Assembly (NCBI GenBank): GCA_040386075.1
Contig: JAZKGE010000035.1
Coordinates: 1-64,000 of the forward strand
DNA length: 64,000 nt
Direction: 5' to 3'
Source: UBA4416 sp040386075
GTDB taxonomy: Bacteria > Bacteroidota > Bacteroidia > B-17B0 > Aurantibacillaceae
Part shown: one piece after another, positions 17,301 to 25,440 of the stretch
Layout of the letters: every line of letters begins with the position of its first letter
Numbering within the stretch: position 1 is the stretch's first letter
Program-made: the position numbers and the translations under genes
Notes under the pieces: model-generated
Seen by the model: only the letters and a program-made list of their open reading frames with translations
What the model was told of the DNA's origin: nothing
The model's database searches: none

Positions 17301-17704
17301 GCGGTTTGAAAAATGATGTAAAGCGTATCGTTTAAATTTACAAAGCTCTGAGCCAGAGGAGACCATGCCGTGCTTGTAACAAGTAATACTTTGGCATTAG
17401 CCGGAAGTATATTAGCTGTGGGTTCTTTTAATAATCCACAGCCAACAATGGTTGAATTAACTGTAGCAACATTTGAGGCAGTTGTAGCATTTTTTGTTAA
17501 CCCTAACCAACCATTGTTTGGCCAGTTTACACTTAAGTCAGATGTGTTCAATGCAACGCTTCCAACCTGAAACGTTACCATTTCGTTTTGCCCTTCCTGT
17601 GATCCGGCACAGGCATCCACTAAAATGCTCTGGATCTCAAAACACTGGGATCTTAATTGAAAAGTGGTTATGATCAAGGTAAGTGCGTAAATTATACGTT
17701 TCAT
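14339..17704 (-). CDS. Large secreted Ig-like protein with PKD and T9SS type B sorting domain
   Basis: The 1121-residue protein has a signal peptide (about 1-19, ending QLRSQ) and then a 190-residue module beginning CFEIQSILVDACAGSQEGQNE. About ten repeats of about 80 residues follow, each with LCxGQS-like cysteine start, YxWSTG core and GxYTVxVxNxCG end. A PKD-like domain (YLWDLGNGT, near 985) and a CHU_C sorting domain (VPNAFTPNGDSINDIFW, FDRWGLKLF) complete it. It should be Sec- and T9SS-exported and surface attached. Unlike the other type B cargoes here it has no adjacent PorP/SprF gene. It lies 37 bases downstream of another secreted protein gene on the same strand, with which it shares the N-terminal module. 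Confidence 0.9.
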   Translation of the reverse strand: MKRIIYALTLIITTFQLRSQCFEIQSILVDACAGSQEGQNEMVTFQVGSVALNTSDLSVNWPNNGWLGLTKNATTASNVATVNSTIVGCGLLKEPTANILPANAKVLLVTSTAWSPLAQSFVNLNDTLYIIFQTAGNTSGHFANFGTGLRTLAMSFSSPSGCTDAVTYDRALLLTQSLVPGGQDGGAVEFATSGTPTYVNHGCQAPYIPLTVNAGPNSSICSGSTQNYTATVSGAYTSVNWSLGTGASGTFAPTNSLSTTYTPGAGETGAVKLYCNVFKICGTQTITVKDSVNLNVLQLPNPVISASTNSVCSGQSSVLSYSLTNAPVTGTNSVLWLPGNQTASTISINAANVYTVQVTNLCGTSSATYSVSAFPSPTVTLSANTATACSGNTVSLTANSNTGNYNWSNPISTNSTVVITANATTTGVVTTTSSCGSDSKTYTITVTNSPTISVNNVNVNLCAGQSFTLIASSNSPTYTWQPGGINTNSLVVNSAGVYTVGVANTCGVASQTVNVSFSAAPTLSIVSSAPTICSNGLSTVTLSLLGSSGTYTWSTGDATSTTTISLPGVYSASVVTPGCGIAVANISLGSAPLPVVFIQTPTSTSLCAGSSVVLTAISNEGNYLWPGGITTNTFSAISSPVVVTSTNACGSSQATQTLTVVPAPTLTLSSNAVTLCSGQSATVQANTNTAVTYSWSTGAISSLVSLNTPGVYTATVSNACGNASESLTVTAGVSPSVTALASQTLVCNSFPPTTVAATGNVGTYLWNNGATTSTTTVLNSGVYTVTLTNSCGQAVSSVSITVSAMPAVTISPQSSQLCPGYSGTLTATSNAGNFVWSTGAVSTSTILAPTAGIYSVTVSNLCGSKTATANVGNIGMTPIVVTSTSYSICPNETATLTATGGEISGLGPTSYVWSNSATTGTVNTTTGGVVILYVNNFCGTYTESVNVNVNPLSADIVANPTSGYSPLVVSFANNSTNANTYLWDLGNGTIANTQNVADQVYETGVYTVYLTVTNGVCMDIDSVTINVSLESPTLYVPNAFTPNGDSINDIFWIGATNIKEFSIIIFDRWGLKLFESSDLHVSWTGKANGKEVPDGTYFYLINAKGIDNIEIKKQGTVTLFK

Positions 17705-17741
17705 TTTTCGTGATTTATATATAGTACCAATAGTTTATACT

Positions 17742-20700
17742 CTATTTTTGAATAATAAGTTTGATATTTTCTGTTTTAAAAGGAGTTGATATTCTAATAA
17801 AATAAATTCCGGCAGCAAAACCCTGGATGTCAATTTTAGTTTGAGAATCCTTAACGATCATTTCTGTCAATAATTGTCCTGACAGATTAAATAAACTAAT
17901 CACACTATTCTTTGGAATTGAATTTTTAAATTCCAGGATCAGGTTATTTTCTTGTTGGTAATATAAAGGCTTCCAATTATCATTACTTCTATCGAGGTCG
18001 ATTATTTTATAATGATTTGTTTTGTAATTTTTCTCAAGGGTACTCAACCTATAGTATGAAATACCATTATAAGGACTTAAGTCTTCAGTAATATATGATT
18101 TCAATCCATCTACACTACTGTTTAGATCAACAACCGTTAATTCTTTAAAGTTTATACCGTCCTCACTTTTTTCAATTATATATTTTAGAACATTTTTTTC
18201 AGAGGCAACTTTCCAGATCAGATCATTTTTGGTTCCATTTTTAGTTGCGTAAAAATCCATGAGTTCTATGGGCAAAATTCCTGTTGGAACAACGCAACTT
18301 GTATTAAAATATCCTGTAGCTGCGCCGCCGGCAGGATTAGTTGTAATAGCGGCGCCATTTCCTGTTACTAAACTACCTGAATTAAAATTATAAATTGGAT
18401 CTAAAGGCACGCCCCAGGAACTAAGATCTAAATCAAAATATTTGACCCCACTACCACTATTCCCAAATACACCACCAGTGGTATTGCATGACCAGTTGGG
18501 CCCCGTTCCAAAAACAACATAAATAGGTCCGCTATTGCATAAACCTGATAAGTCATAAGGAGAAGGGATACACATACAGGAATTTGCGATCAAAAACTTT
18601 GCATTGGCTGGAATATATCCTAAAGTGTTAGGGTCTACAAAAACTGTACTTGTGCATGAACCTACTGCTGTATTTAGCGAAGCTATCACTGCACTATTTA
18701 AACCATACGCGCTTATAAAAACAGGGCTTGGCGGCGAGGATGAATTATAACTTACTGATGGTCCGTTTGTGGCAACATTAAAACCGTAAGACCCTGAAGT
18801 ACCCCAAATTAATTCATTATTGCCTTCGTAATTACAGCCGGCACCCGGACAGGCATCAATATATACTCCGGTTACACCCGGTGGATTTATACAACTAATT
18901 GTGGTTTCATCCCCATTGGGAACTGTTCCCGAGGTTAAATAATTTAGTGAGCAGCCATTATACTCAAATATATTATAATAATAAGTAGATGCTGCTGCCA
19001 AACCTGTTACATAAACAGTATTGCTGGTACCTTTATAAACTACATACTCTCCTGTGGCAATTGTGCCCCCGGTACCAAATGAAGAACTAGACAAATAATT
19101 TGTCCCGTCGGAAGGAGTTCCGACAATTGGCGATAAACTCATTACAACTAATCTGTTGCTTCCATTTCCATTTGTCCAGGATAAATTAAAGGCGTTGCAA
19201 GCTACGGCAGTTGTCAACGGCAAAGTTGCAGCAACCGATGGAGCGCCTGATGCTGTTATGTATAAGGCAGCGGCGCTTGATGTTACAGCGGCACAAGGAC
19301 TTGCTCCACTTACAATACATTGATATAAATAGCCATTCATTCCGGCAGAAATATTGGTAATTAACATTGTAGCTGAAGTAACATTACTGTAAGGTGCGGT
19401 GTTTGTTAAGTTTGTAAACCCACTTCCAGTATTTACCTGCCATTGGTATGACGTTGCCCCCGTTGCCGAAACAGCATATGTAGTATTAGTACCCACGCAT
19501 TGGGTTTTATCAGTAGGATTAGAAGTAATAGACGGAGGCGAATTGATTGTGATTAAGGTGCTTGCGCTGGAAGACAAACAGGATGATCCATCTGTTCTTG
19601 CTCTAACATAATAAGTTCCTGTTGACGTTACATTGTAGGGCGATGATGTTGGGTTTGTTGTTGAAGTGCCAGCTGACGAAGTGCCTTGCCAATACCATGT
19701 AACTCCTGCTACAGTACTACTCATTGCCGAAAGTGTGGTACTTATGCAGGCAGGATTTGCTAAAGCGGTTGGTGTAGGCGGTGCTGATGGAGTTTGTGTT
19801 ACCGTCAACACACCAATTGAACTGGTTAATGTTGGACAACCTGAAACACTCACTACGCAAAGATATTGATATCCGTTATAAGAAACCGGTGGATTTGTGA
19901 TAGATAAAATATTTGTGTTAATTCCTCCTGTATAAACAGCGGTGGTTGTAACCATGTTAAATGTTACGCCATTATCGGTACTCACCCACCACTGTTTAGG
20001 CGCTGCAGCACCTGTAATGTCCATTGTTGTATTATTTCCCGAACATACACCTTTATCATTGGCACCGGAAGTAATAGTTACCGGTGTATTAATAGTAACT
20101 AAAACTCCTGTGCTTGATGACCAGCAGGTTCCTGTAGCATCTACTGCTCTCACATAATAAGTACCGGATGAAGAAACATTATAAGTTGATGAAGTAGGTT
20201 GCGTTGTTAATGATGCAGTTGAAGATGTACCTTCCCAATAATAGTTTACTGTAGCCGGTGGAACCATGGCAGCCAACGTAGTAGAACCGCAACCAGGGTT
20301 AGCAGCAGGGGTTGGAGCAGATGGAGCAGATGGCGCAGCATTAATAGTTAATAACGCCTCTGATGTTGTTACACTGGAACAGGATGTTACAGATACTATG
20401 CATTGATAAGAATACGAAGTCATTGCCAATGATGGCGCGGTTAACGTTAAAGTCGCAGCTGTAGCCCCGCTATAAACACCCCCATTTGTAATATTAACAA
20501 AACCTGAACCTGTATTTTCCTGCCATTGATATGTTAAAGGAGAGCCACTTGCTACAACTGAGAAAGTAACATTAGAACCGGAGCATATGGTTTTATTAAT
20601 AGGTTGAGTTGTAATAGTTGGAGACGTGTTAACTACTAACGTTGAAGTACCTGATGTTGCAGTACATGTTCCGTTTTCTGCAACTAAACATTGATAATAA

Positions 20701-21503
20701 TAGGTAGAACTTGCTGTAACTGTTAACATTGCTGTATTTGAACCCGAATAATTAGCACCAACCGGTATATTGGTTGTAACTGCATTCCATCCGGTTGAAC
20801 CGTTAGCACTTGCCTGCCATGTGTAAGAAGGAATAGTTGCCGAACTGCTAACACTAATTGTTGTAATAGAATTAGCACAAACAGTTTGCGTTATAGGAGT
20901 AATAGTTGTTGCTGGCGCAGTACAGGCAGGTGTACAACTTGCAGAACCATTAAATGTAAAATCATTGATACTGTACGTACCTCCGCTACCTCCCCAGGCA
21001 TAAAATTTAAAAATAATAGCACTGGTAATATTTTGGTAAGCTGGAGCAGCTAAACTAATAGTAGTTCCACCTGCATTAGGAGTACCGATATTTGAAACAA
21101 AACCATCAATACTACTTCTAAACGCAAAACTTGTAGGCCCTGATCCCGAAGCCTGACCGGTATATACGAAACTTATAAAATCTATTGGACCGGTTGCACA
21201 AGGGGTTAAAGTAAATGTAAAACAATCATTCAGATCTATTCCCGAAGTACTCCACCCGCTTGCGTTGTACCTATCATTTGCACTTGTCCCGGTAATTCCC
21301 GTACCTCTTCCTATTCCGCTAACCGTAATATTTGGGTTTACCGTTTGCCCGGTAGTATAAGGATTGGCGGTATTTGGATTTGTCCCTGTAATAGGGTTTG
21401 TCCAAATAGACTGTGATAATGCATTGTTTGTATACAAGAAAATAAACAAAGCGAAAAACTTTATTACCTGTTTACATTTCAATATGCTTAATGGTTTAAC
21501 CAT
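17742..21503 (-). CDS. Large secreted Ig-like protein with T9SS type A sorting domain
   Basis: The 1253-residue protein has a signal sequence (about 1-30, ending NNALSQ), an N-terminal beta-rich domain (about 31-185), five or six Ig-like modules with the YQWQxNTGSGF ... YxCIVSG pattern, and a fibronectin III-like stretch (about 765-880). A Cys-rich module follows (about 885-1090, starting VYIDACPGAGCNYEGNNE). The end is a type A sorting domain (LFNLSGQLLTE, AAGIYFIRIS). It is predicted to be exported and attached or released by the T9SS. A TATCTTTG box lies about 95 bases upstream on the minus strand. Ligand and role are unknown. Confidence 0.9.
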   Translation of the reverse strand: MVKPLSILKCKQVIKFFALFIFLYTNNALSQSIWTNPITGTNPNTANPYTTGQTVNPNITVSGIGRGTGITGTSANDRYNASGWSTSGIDLNDCFTFTLTPCATGPIDFISFVYTGQASGSGPTSFAFRSSIDGFVSNIGTPNAGGTTISLAAPAYQNITSAIIFKFYAWGGSGGTYSINDFTFNGSASCTPACTAPATTITPITQTVCANSITTISVSSSATIPSYTWQASANGSTGWNAVTTNIPVGANYSGSNTAMLTVTASSTYYYQCLVAENGTCTATSGTSTLVVNTSPTITTQPINKTICSGSNVTFSVVASGSPLTYQWQENTGSGFVNITNGGVYSGATAATLTLTAPSLAMTSYSYQCIVSVTSCSSVTTSEALLTINAAPSAPSAPTPAANPGCGSTTLAAMVPPATVNYYWEGTSSTASLTTQPTSSTYNVSSSGTYYVRAVDATGTCWSSSTGVLVTINTPVTITSGANDKGVCSGNNTTMDITGAAAPKQWWVSTDNGVTFNMVTTTAVYTGGINTNILSITNPPVSYNGYQYLCVVSVSGCPTLTSSIGVLTVTQTPSAPPTPTALANPACISTTLSAMSSTVAGVTWYWQGTSSAGTSTTNPTSSPYNVTSTGTYYVRARTDGSSCLSSSASTLITINSPPSITSNPTDKTQCVGTNTTYAVSATGATSYQWQVNTGSGFTNLTNTAPYSNVTSATMLITNISAGMNGYLYQCIVSGASPCAAVTSSAAALYITASGAPSVAATLPLTTAVACNAFNLSWTNGNGSNRLVVMSLSPIVGTPSDGTNYLSSSSFGTGGTIATGEYVVYKGTSNTVYVTGLAAASTYYYNIFEYNGCSLNYLTSGTVPNGDETTISCINPPGVTGVYIDACPGAGCNYEGNNELIWGTSGSYGFNVATNGPSVSYNSSSPPSPVFISAYGLNSAVIASLNTAVGSCTSTVFVDPNTLGYIPANAKFLIANSCMCIPSPYDLSGLCNSGPIYVVFGTGPNWSCNTTGGVFGNSGSGVKYFDLDLSSWGVPLDPIYNFNSGSLVTGNGAAITTNPAGGAATGYFNTSCVVPTGILPIELMDFYATKNGTKNDLIWKVASEKNVLKYIIEKSEDGINFKELTVVDLNSSVDGLKSYITEDLSPYNGISYYRLSTLEKNYKTNHYKIIDLDRSNDNWKPLYYQQENNLILEFKNSIPKNSVISLFNLSGQLLTEMIVKDSQTKIDIQGFAAGIYFIRISTPFKTENIKLIIQK

Positions 21504-21598
21504 TTAAAAAAATCTTTCAATTCGTTTAAAGCGGTTTCGGATAGTTTTAAGAAAGAAGATGATCTTAAAACCCCTGTAGGGTGTTCACTTGTTATAAA

Positions 21599-21606
21599 CA
21601 AAGATA
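21599..21606 (-). promoter_or_regulatory. Bacteroidota -7 promoter element (TATCTTTG)
   Basis: An exact TAnnTTTG match on the minus strand, about 95 bases before the Ig-like cargo gene that starts at 21503. No clear -33 element was found, so this is a candidate only. Confidence 0.35.
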
Positions 21607-21779
21607 GTTAATAAACAGACCCTAATCTACTTCTTTTCATTAACAAATTGTTAAAATTCAGCTAATTATGTCAAAAAATTAACAAATCAAACTTTAGACG
21701 AACTGGCTTATTTTTTAGAGGAAAAGTCCCGCCTGTCTAAATCGTTTTGCTAATTTAGCTCGTTATTAAATTTTATATC

Positions 21780-22394
21780 ATGAAGAAAGGTTTTGTATTT
21801 TTTGTTCTTTTAGTTGCCTGCGGTTTTTTATTATCATTTATTAATACAAATGCAGGTACCGAACTAGGCTTAAATGCGCCAATACCAATGGCGGATGAAA
21901 AAATGAAGGATGTAAGTGGCAAAGAGTTTTCTTTAAATACAGCAAAAACCGGCAAAGGTTTATTGGTCATATTTTCCTGCAATACCTGCCCTTATGTTAA
22001 ACTAAGCGAAACGCGTATTAAAGAATTATCTGATGATTGCCAAAAACAAGGCATAGGATGTATCATTATTAATAGTAATGAAGCTCAGCGTAGCGAAGAT
22101 GACAGCTTTGATGCTATGGTAAAATATGCTACAACTCAAAAATTAGTTTGCCCTTATGTTGTAGATGCAAATTCAAAAGTAGCAGATGCGTTTGGAGCGA
22201 CACGTACGCCTCAATGTTTCTTATTCAACACTAAAGGATTGATCTATAAAGGCGCTATTGATGATAACGTGAAAGATCCTTCAGCTGCAAAAGCACATTA
22301 TTTAAAAGATGCGATTGATGCATTAGCTAAAAACGAAACTCCAAAAATGCAGGAAACAAAATCTATTGGTTGTACTATCAAGCGAGTAGAGTAA
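21780..22394 (+). CDS. Thioredoxin-like (AhpC/TSA, redoxin) exported protein
   Basis: The 204-residue protein has an N-terminal hydrophobic segment (about 5-22) that can serve as signal peptide or anchor, and a thioredoxin fold with the redox motif CNTCPYV near residue 64. NSNEAQRSEDDSFDAM and the cis-proline segment TRTPQCFLFN are typical of a redoxin subgroup widespread in Bacteroidota, as is the C-terminal SIGCTIKR. It is probably a periplasmic or membrane-anchored thiol peroxidase or disulfide reductase; the substrate cannot be told. A strong bidirectional terminator follows. Confidence 0.85.
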   Translation: MKKGFVFFVLLVACGFLLSFINTNAGTELGLNAPIPMADEKMKDVSGKEFSLNTAKTGKGLLVIFSCNTCPYVKLSETRIKELSDDCQKQGIGCIIINSNEAQRSEDDSFDAMVKYATTQKLVCPYVVDANSKVADAFGATRTPQCFLFNTKGLIYKGAIDDNVKDPSAAKAHYLKDAIDALAKNETPKMQETKSIGCTIKRVE

Positions 22395-22411
22395 TAAATA
22401 AACAACATAAC

Positions 22412-22450
22412 AAAAAAGCCCGATCATATTAATTTGATCGGGCTTTTTTA
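22412..22450. terminator. Bidirectional rho-independent terminator
   Basis: Arms AGCCCGATCA (22417-22426) and TGATCGGGCT (22435-22444) are flanked by an A run and a T run. The hairpin sits between the converging redoxin and frr genes and can stop both. Confidence 0.9.
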
Positions 22451-22468
22451 TAAAGTATTATTGAAAAT

Positions 22469-22501
22469 AACGGTAACTGAGCGTAGTCGAAGTTAAACCG
22501 T
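22469..22501. repeat. Short interspersed palindrome overlapping the frr 3' end
   Basis: The imperfect inverted repeat has outer arms ACGGT/ACCGT, inner arms AACT/AGTT and core GAGCGTAGTCGA, a form I recognise as a common intergenic repeat core in Bacteroidota. It includes the frr stop codon and its last codons. Confidence 0.5.
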
Positions 22502-23053
22502 CAAGATCTCCTTCTCTTTTTGTTCTAAATGTTTATCGCATTTTACCGAAAATTCATCAATAAGACCTTGCATTTTTGTCTCACCGCTTTTTGCTTCATC
22601 TTCAGGCAATCCTGCTTTTTGCAACGCTTTGATTTTATCTATAGATTCTTTACGGATATTTCTTAAACTCACTTTCGCATCTTCTCCGCATGATTTAGAG
22701 GTTTTTACCAGATCTTTACGACGCTCCTCGGTTAATGGTGGAACGATGATTCGGATCAACACACCATCATTTTGTGGGTTAAATCCTAAATTAGCTGCTT
22801 GTATTGCCTTTTCAATAGGGGTTAACATTGATTTTTCCCAGGGCTGAACCAGGATCGTTCTTGAATCCTGGGTATTTACACTGGCAACATTTCCTAAAGT
22901 AGTTTTTGCCCCATAATAATCTACAAAAACATTATCAAGCATACTTGGGTTTGCCTTACCGGCCCTGATCTTTGCCAACTCTGCCTCTAAATGAACAATG
23001 GTTTTTTCCATTTGTGATTTAGCGCTTTCTAATACTGTTTTAATATCGCTCAT
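22493..23053 (-). CDS. frr: Ribosome recycling factor
   Basis: The 186-residue product is full length for RRF. RRF, with EF-G, splits post-termination ribosomes. The sequence shows the family landmarks: LAKIRAGKANPSMLD near residue 28, VDYYGAKTTLGNVASV, the segment SMLTPIEKAIQAANLGFNPQNDG, and PPLTEERRKDLVK, followed by the C-terminal helix. The last residues (LTV) and stop lie inside a short repeat-like palindrome. A TAACTTTA box lies just upstream of the start, a one-mismatch promoter candidate. Confidence 0.97.
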   Translation of the reverse strand: MSDIKTVLESAKSQMEKTIVHLEAELAKIRAGKANPSMLDNVFVDYYGAKTTLGNVASVNTQDSRTILVQPWEKSMLTPIEKAIQAANLGFNPQNDGVLIRIIVPPLTEERRKDLVKTSKSCGEDAKVSLRNIRKESIDKIKALQKAGLPEDEAKSGETKMQGLIDEFSVKCDKHLEQKEKEILTV

Positions 23054-23114
23054 AAATTAAATTTTGTGTAAAGTTAATTGTATTATAATGATTGATGAAA
23101 TTTTTTATTTAAAA

Positions 23115-23909
23115 TTATACGGCTACCTCAGCTTTAATATGTGGATGCGGATCATAATTCTCTAAAGTGAAATCATCAATAGTAAAATCAAAAATCGATT
23201 TTACATTCGGATTTATTTTCATGGTTGGTAATGGCCTGAAATCTCTTGTTAATTGCAAATTAGCCTGCTCAATATGATTTGAATACAAATGTGCATCACC
23301 CAAAGTATGTACAAAATCACCCAACTGAAGATCACAAACCTGTGCAACCATCATCATTAAAATGGCATAGGAAGCAATGTTAAACGGCACTCCTAAAAAT
23401 ATATCAGCACTGCGTTGGTATAATTGACAACTTAATTTTCCATTTGCTACATAGAATTGAAAAAATGCGTGGCAAGGTGGCAATTTCATATTATTGATAT
23501 CAGCCACGTTCCAGGCACTTACTATTAAGCGGCGTGAATCAGGATTTTTTTTGATCATATCTATTACCTGGCTTATCTGATCAACATGTTTTCCATCAGG
23601 TGTTGGCCAGCTACGCCATTGGTAACCATACACAGGCCCTAAATTCCCATTTTCATCTGCCCATTCGTCCCAAATACGAACACCATTATCTTTTAAATAT
23701 TTAATATTGGTATCGCCTTTCAAAAACCATAATAATTCGTGAATAATAGACTTGGTATGCAACTTTTTTGTAGTTAATAAAGGAAAACCTTCTGCCAAAT
23801 TATAACGCATCTGATACCCAAATACACTCACGGTACCTGTTCCTGTTCTGTCTTCTTTTTTTACACCAGTATCTAAAACATGGCGCATGAGATCGTGATA
23901 TTGTTTCAT
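23115..23909 (-). CDS. thyA: Thymidylate synthase
   Basis: ThyA methylates dUMP to dTMP using methylene-tetrahydrofolate. The 264-residue protein is the short bacterial form. The catalytic cysteine is in LPPCHAFFQFYV (about residue 146). RTGTGTVSVFGYQMRYNL near the N-terminus binds phosphate, and YQRSADIFLGVPFNIASYA, LGDAHLYSNHIEQ and the C-terminal IKAEVAV are all present. No dihydrofolate reductase gene is visible nearby. A TATTTTCG box just upstream on the minus strand is a possible promoter. Confidence 0.98.
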   Translation of the reverse strand: MKQYHDLMRHVLDTGVKKEDRTGTGTVSVFGYQMRYNLAEGFPLLTTKKLHTKSIIHELLWFLKGDTNIKYLKDNGVRIWDEWADENGNLGPVYGYQWRSWPTPDGKHVDQISQVIDMIKKNPDSRRLIVSAWNVADINNMKLPPCHAFFQFYVANGKLSCQLYQRSADIFLGVPFNIASYAILMMMVAQVCDLQLGDFVHTLGDAHLYSNHIEQANLQLTRDFRPLPTMKINPNVKSIFDFTIDDFTLENYDPHPHIKAEVAV

Positions 23910-23930
23910 CTTATATAATTACTCTACGAA

Positions 23931-23965
23931 AATAAAAATCCTTTCTGCAAAAACAGAAAGGATTT
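23931..23965 (-). terminator. Terminator downstream of birA
   Basis: Arms of 12 bases (AAATCCTTTCTG, 23936-23947; CAGAAAGGATTT, 23954-23965) with loop CAAAAA, followed on the minus strand by a T-rich stretch. It lies between birA and thyA. Confidence 0.8.
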
Positions 23966-23989
23966 ATCAATCTTTATTAAAAAATGTGT

Positions 23990-24754
23990 TTATACAGAAA
24001 ATTTGATCTCTTTGATATCAAATTCCCTTATACCGTCTTTACCCGATTCTATCAGCAGTTTTCCTGAACTGGTAACTCCTAATATCTTCCCATTAAACCG
24101 ATTCCCCTTATCATCAACAAAACCCATCAACTCATTTACGCCAAACAAATGCTTTAAATAAGTTTCATCTATCAAATTTGTTTTTTGTGCTTTTAACCTT
24201 AAGTACCATTTTTCTAATTTCATGCATATCCTCTCTAACACTTCCTCTCTGCTATGGCTTGTGTTTGAAAGCAATTTTAGGGAAGTTGCTGTTCTTTCAA
24301 AATCATTGAAATCATCCTGATTTACGTTCAATCCTATGCCTATTACCGAATTTTGTATAGCAGAATTGGTAAAATTATTTTCAATTAAAATTCCGGCTAA
24401 TTTTTGTTCATTAACCAATATGTCATTTGGCCACTTGATTTTAATGTCATATTGACCAACGGGTAAAATATCGGCCAATACGTCATATACAGCCAAAGCA
24501 CTTATTTTACTCAAATAAAAAGTTTGATCCAGGTTTAAAAACTGTGGTTTCAAAATAATAGAAGTTGTAACGTTTTGGGCTATCCCACTGCTCCACAGGG
24601 CTCCTCGCTGCCCTTTCCCTTTGGTCTGATTATCGGTATGCACTACAGTTCCTTCAATGGCATTAACATTCCTTAACAAGTCCATGGCATAAGTATTGGT
24701 ACTTTCTACCTCGTGTAAAAAAAGCAGGTTCTTTCCAATAAACAATGTTTCCAT
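23990..24754 (-). CDS. birA: Biotin--[acetyl-CoA-carboxylase] ligase
   Basis: This biotin protein ligase activates biotin as biotinyl-AMP and attaches it to the carrier lysine of carboxylases. The 254-residue product is a group I enzyme: it starts directly in the catalytic domain and lacks the DNA-binding N-terminus of E. coli BirA, so it cannot act as that type of repressor. Motifs seen: VESTNTYAMDL, the biotin/ATP loop GKGQRGALWSS, IKWPNDILV, KLAGILIEN and GIGLNVNQ. It is divergent from rsfS-ftsH. Confidence 0.95.
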   Translation of the reverse strand: METLFIGKNLLFLHEVESTNTYAMDLLRNVNAIEGTVVHTDNQTKGKGQRGALWSSGIAQNVTTSIILKPQFLNLDQTFYLSKISALAVYDVLADILPVGQYDIKIKWPNDILVNEQKLAGILIENNFTNSAIQNSVIGIGLNVNQDDFNDFERTATSLKLLSNTSHSREEVLERICMKLEKWYLRLKAQKTNLIDETYLKHLFGVNELMGFVDDKGNRFNGKILGVTSSGKLLIESGKDGIREFDIKEIKFSV

Positions 24755-24772
24755 TTAGGCAAAAAAAAAGGT

Positions 24773-24780
24773 TAAATTTG
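24773..24780 (+). promoter_or_regulatory. Bacteroidota -7 promoter element (TAAATTTG)
   Basis: An exact TAnnTTTG match in the birA/rsfS divergent spacer, on the strand of rsfS-ftsH; it would give a leader of about 50 bases. The -33 element is unclear. Confidence 0.4.
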
Positions 24781-24835
24781 TTGCTTAAGCAAAACAAAAG
24801 TATAAAACTGAATAGCATTAGCAACAAAAAATAAT

Positions 24836-25408
24836 ATGGCAAAATTACCAGCAAAAAAAGCGGCTCCAAAAAAAGCGGCAACCAAAAAAGCAACAGCAAA
24901 AAAAGCAGCTCCAAAAAAGGCCGCCGCTAAAAAGGTAGTGAAAAAGCCTTTAACTGAAAAAGAAGAAGCTCAAAAGGAAGCCAATCGTATTGCTAATACT
25001 GAAAATAAAAAAAAGATCTCAAGCGGCGCTAAACGTCCAAAGAAATCATCTACTAAAGAACAAACTACCAGTTTATTGGATGCTATTGTACAAGGCATGC
25101 AGGAGAAAAAAGCAAAGAATATCACTGTTCTTAATTTAAGCAGCTTGGAACATCGCGTAGCTGACTATTTTGTGGTTTGCGATGCTGATAGTTCAACACA
25201 CGTTGCTGCTATTGCCGACACACTGGAAGAATCTGTGATCAAAAAAACCAATGAAAAACCATACCGCAGCGAAGGTTACCAAAATGCTGAATGGATCCTT
25301 ATTGATTATGTAAATATCGTGGCTCATGTATTTATGCGTGAAACACGTGAATTTTACAATATCGAAGGTCTATGGGCAGATGCTGAAATAACCAACATTG
25401 CCGATTAA
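24836..25408 (+). CDS. rsfS: Ribosomal silencing factor RsfS with lysine/alanine-rich N-terminal tail
   Basis: RsfS binds uL14 on the 50S subunit and blocks subunit joining in starvation. The RsfS domain covers about residues 78-185 (LLDAIVQGMQEKKAKNITVL, VADYFVVCDADSSTHVAAIA, EWILIDYVNIVAHVF, FYNIEGLWADA). Before it lies a tail of about 70 residues built from KKA, AAPKKAA and KKATAKKA units, like bacterial histone-H1-like proteins and absent from most RsfS proteins (about 110-130 residues). The tail is in frame, begins at the only upstream ATG, and contains no stop. It could bind nucleic acid or rRNA. ftsH follows after 32 bases. Confidence 0.9.
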   Translation: MAKLPAKKAAPKKAATKKATAKKAAPKKAAAKKVVKKPLTEKEEAQKEANRIANTENKKKISSGAKRPKKSSTKEQTTSLLDAIVQGMQEKKAKNITVLNLSSLEHRVADYFVVCDADSSTHVAAIADTLEESVIKKTNEKPYRSEGYQNAEWILIDYVNIVAHVFMRETREFYNIEGLWADAEITNIAD

Positions 25409-25440
25409 ACAAAACATAAAATAATACGTTATAATTAATT

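Noticed and set aside
24663..24914. Open frame opposite the KA-rich tail of rsfS
   Set aside because: It is the low-complexity complement of lysine and alanine codons (Leu/Phe-rich) and overlaps birA and rsfS.
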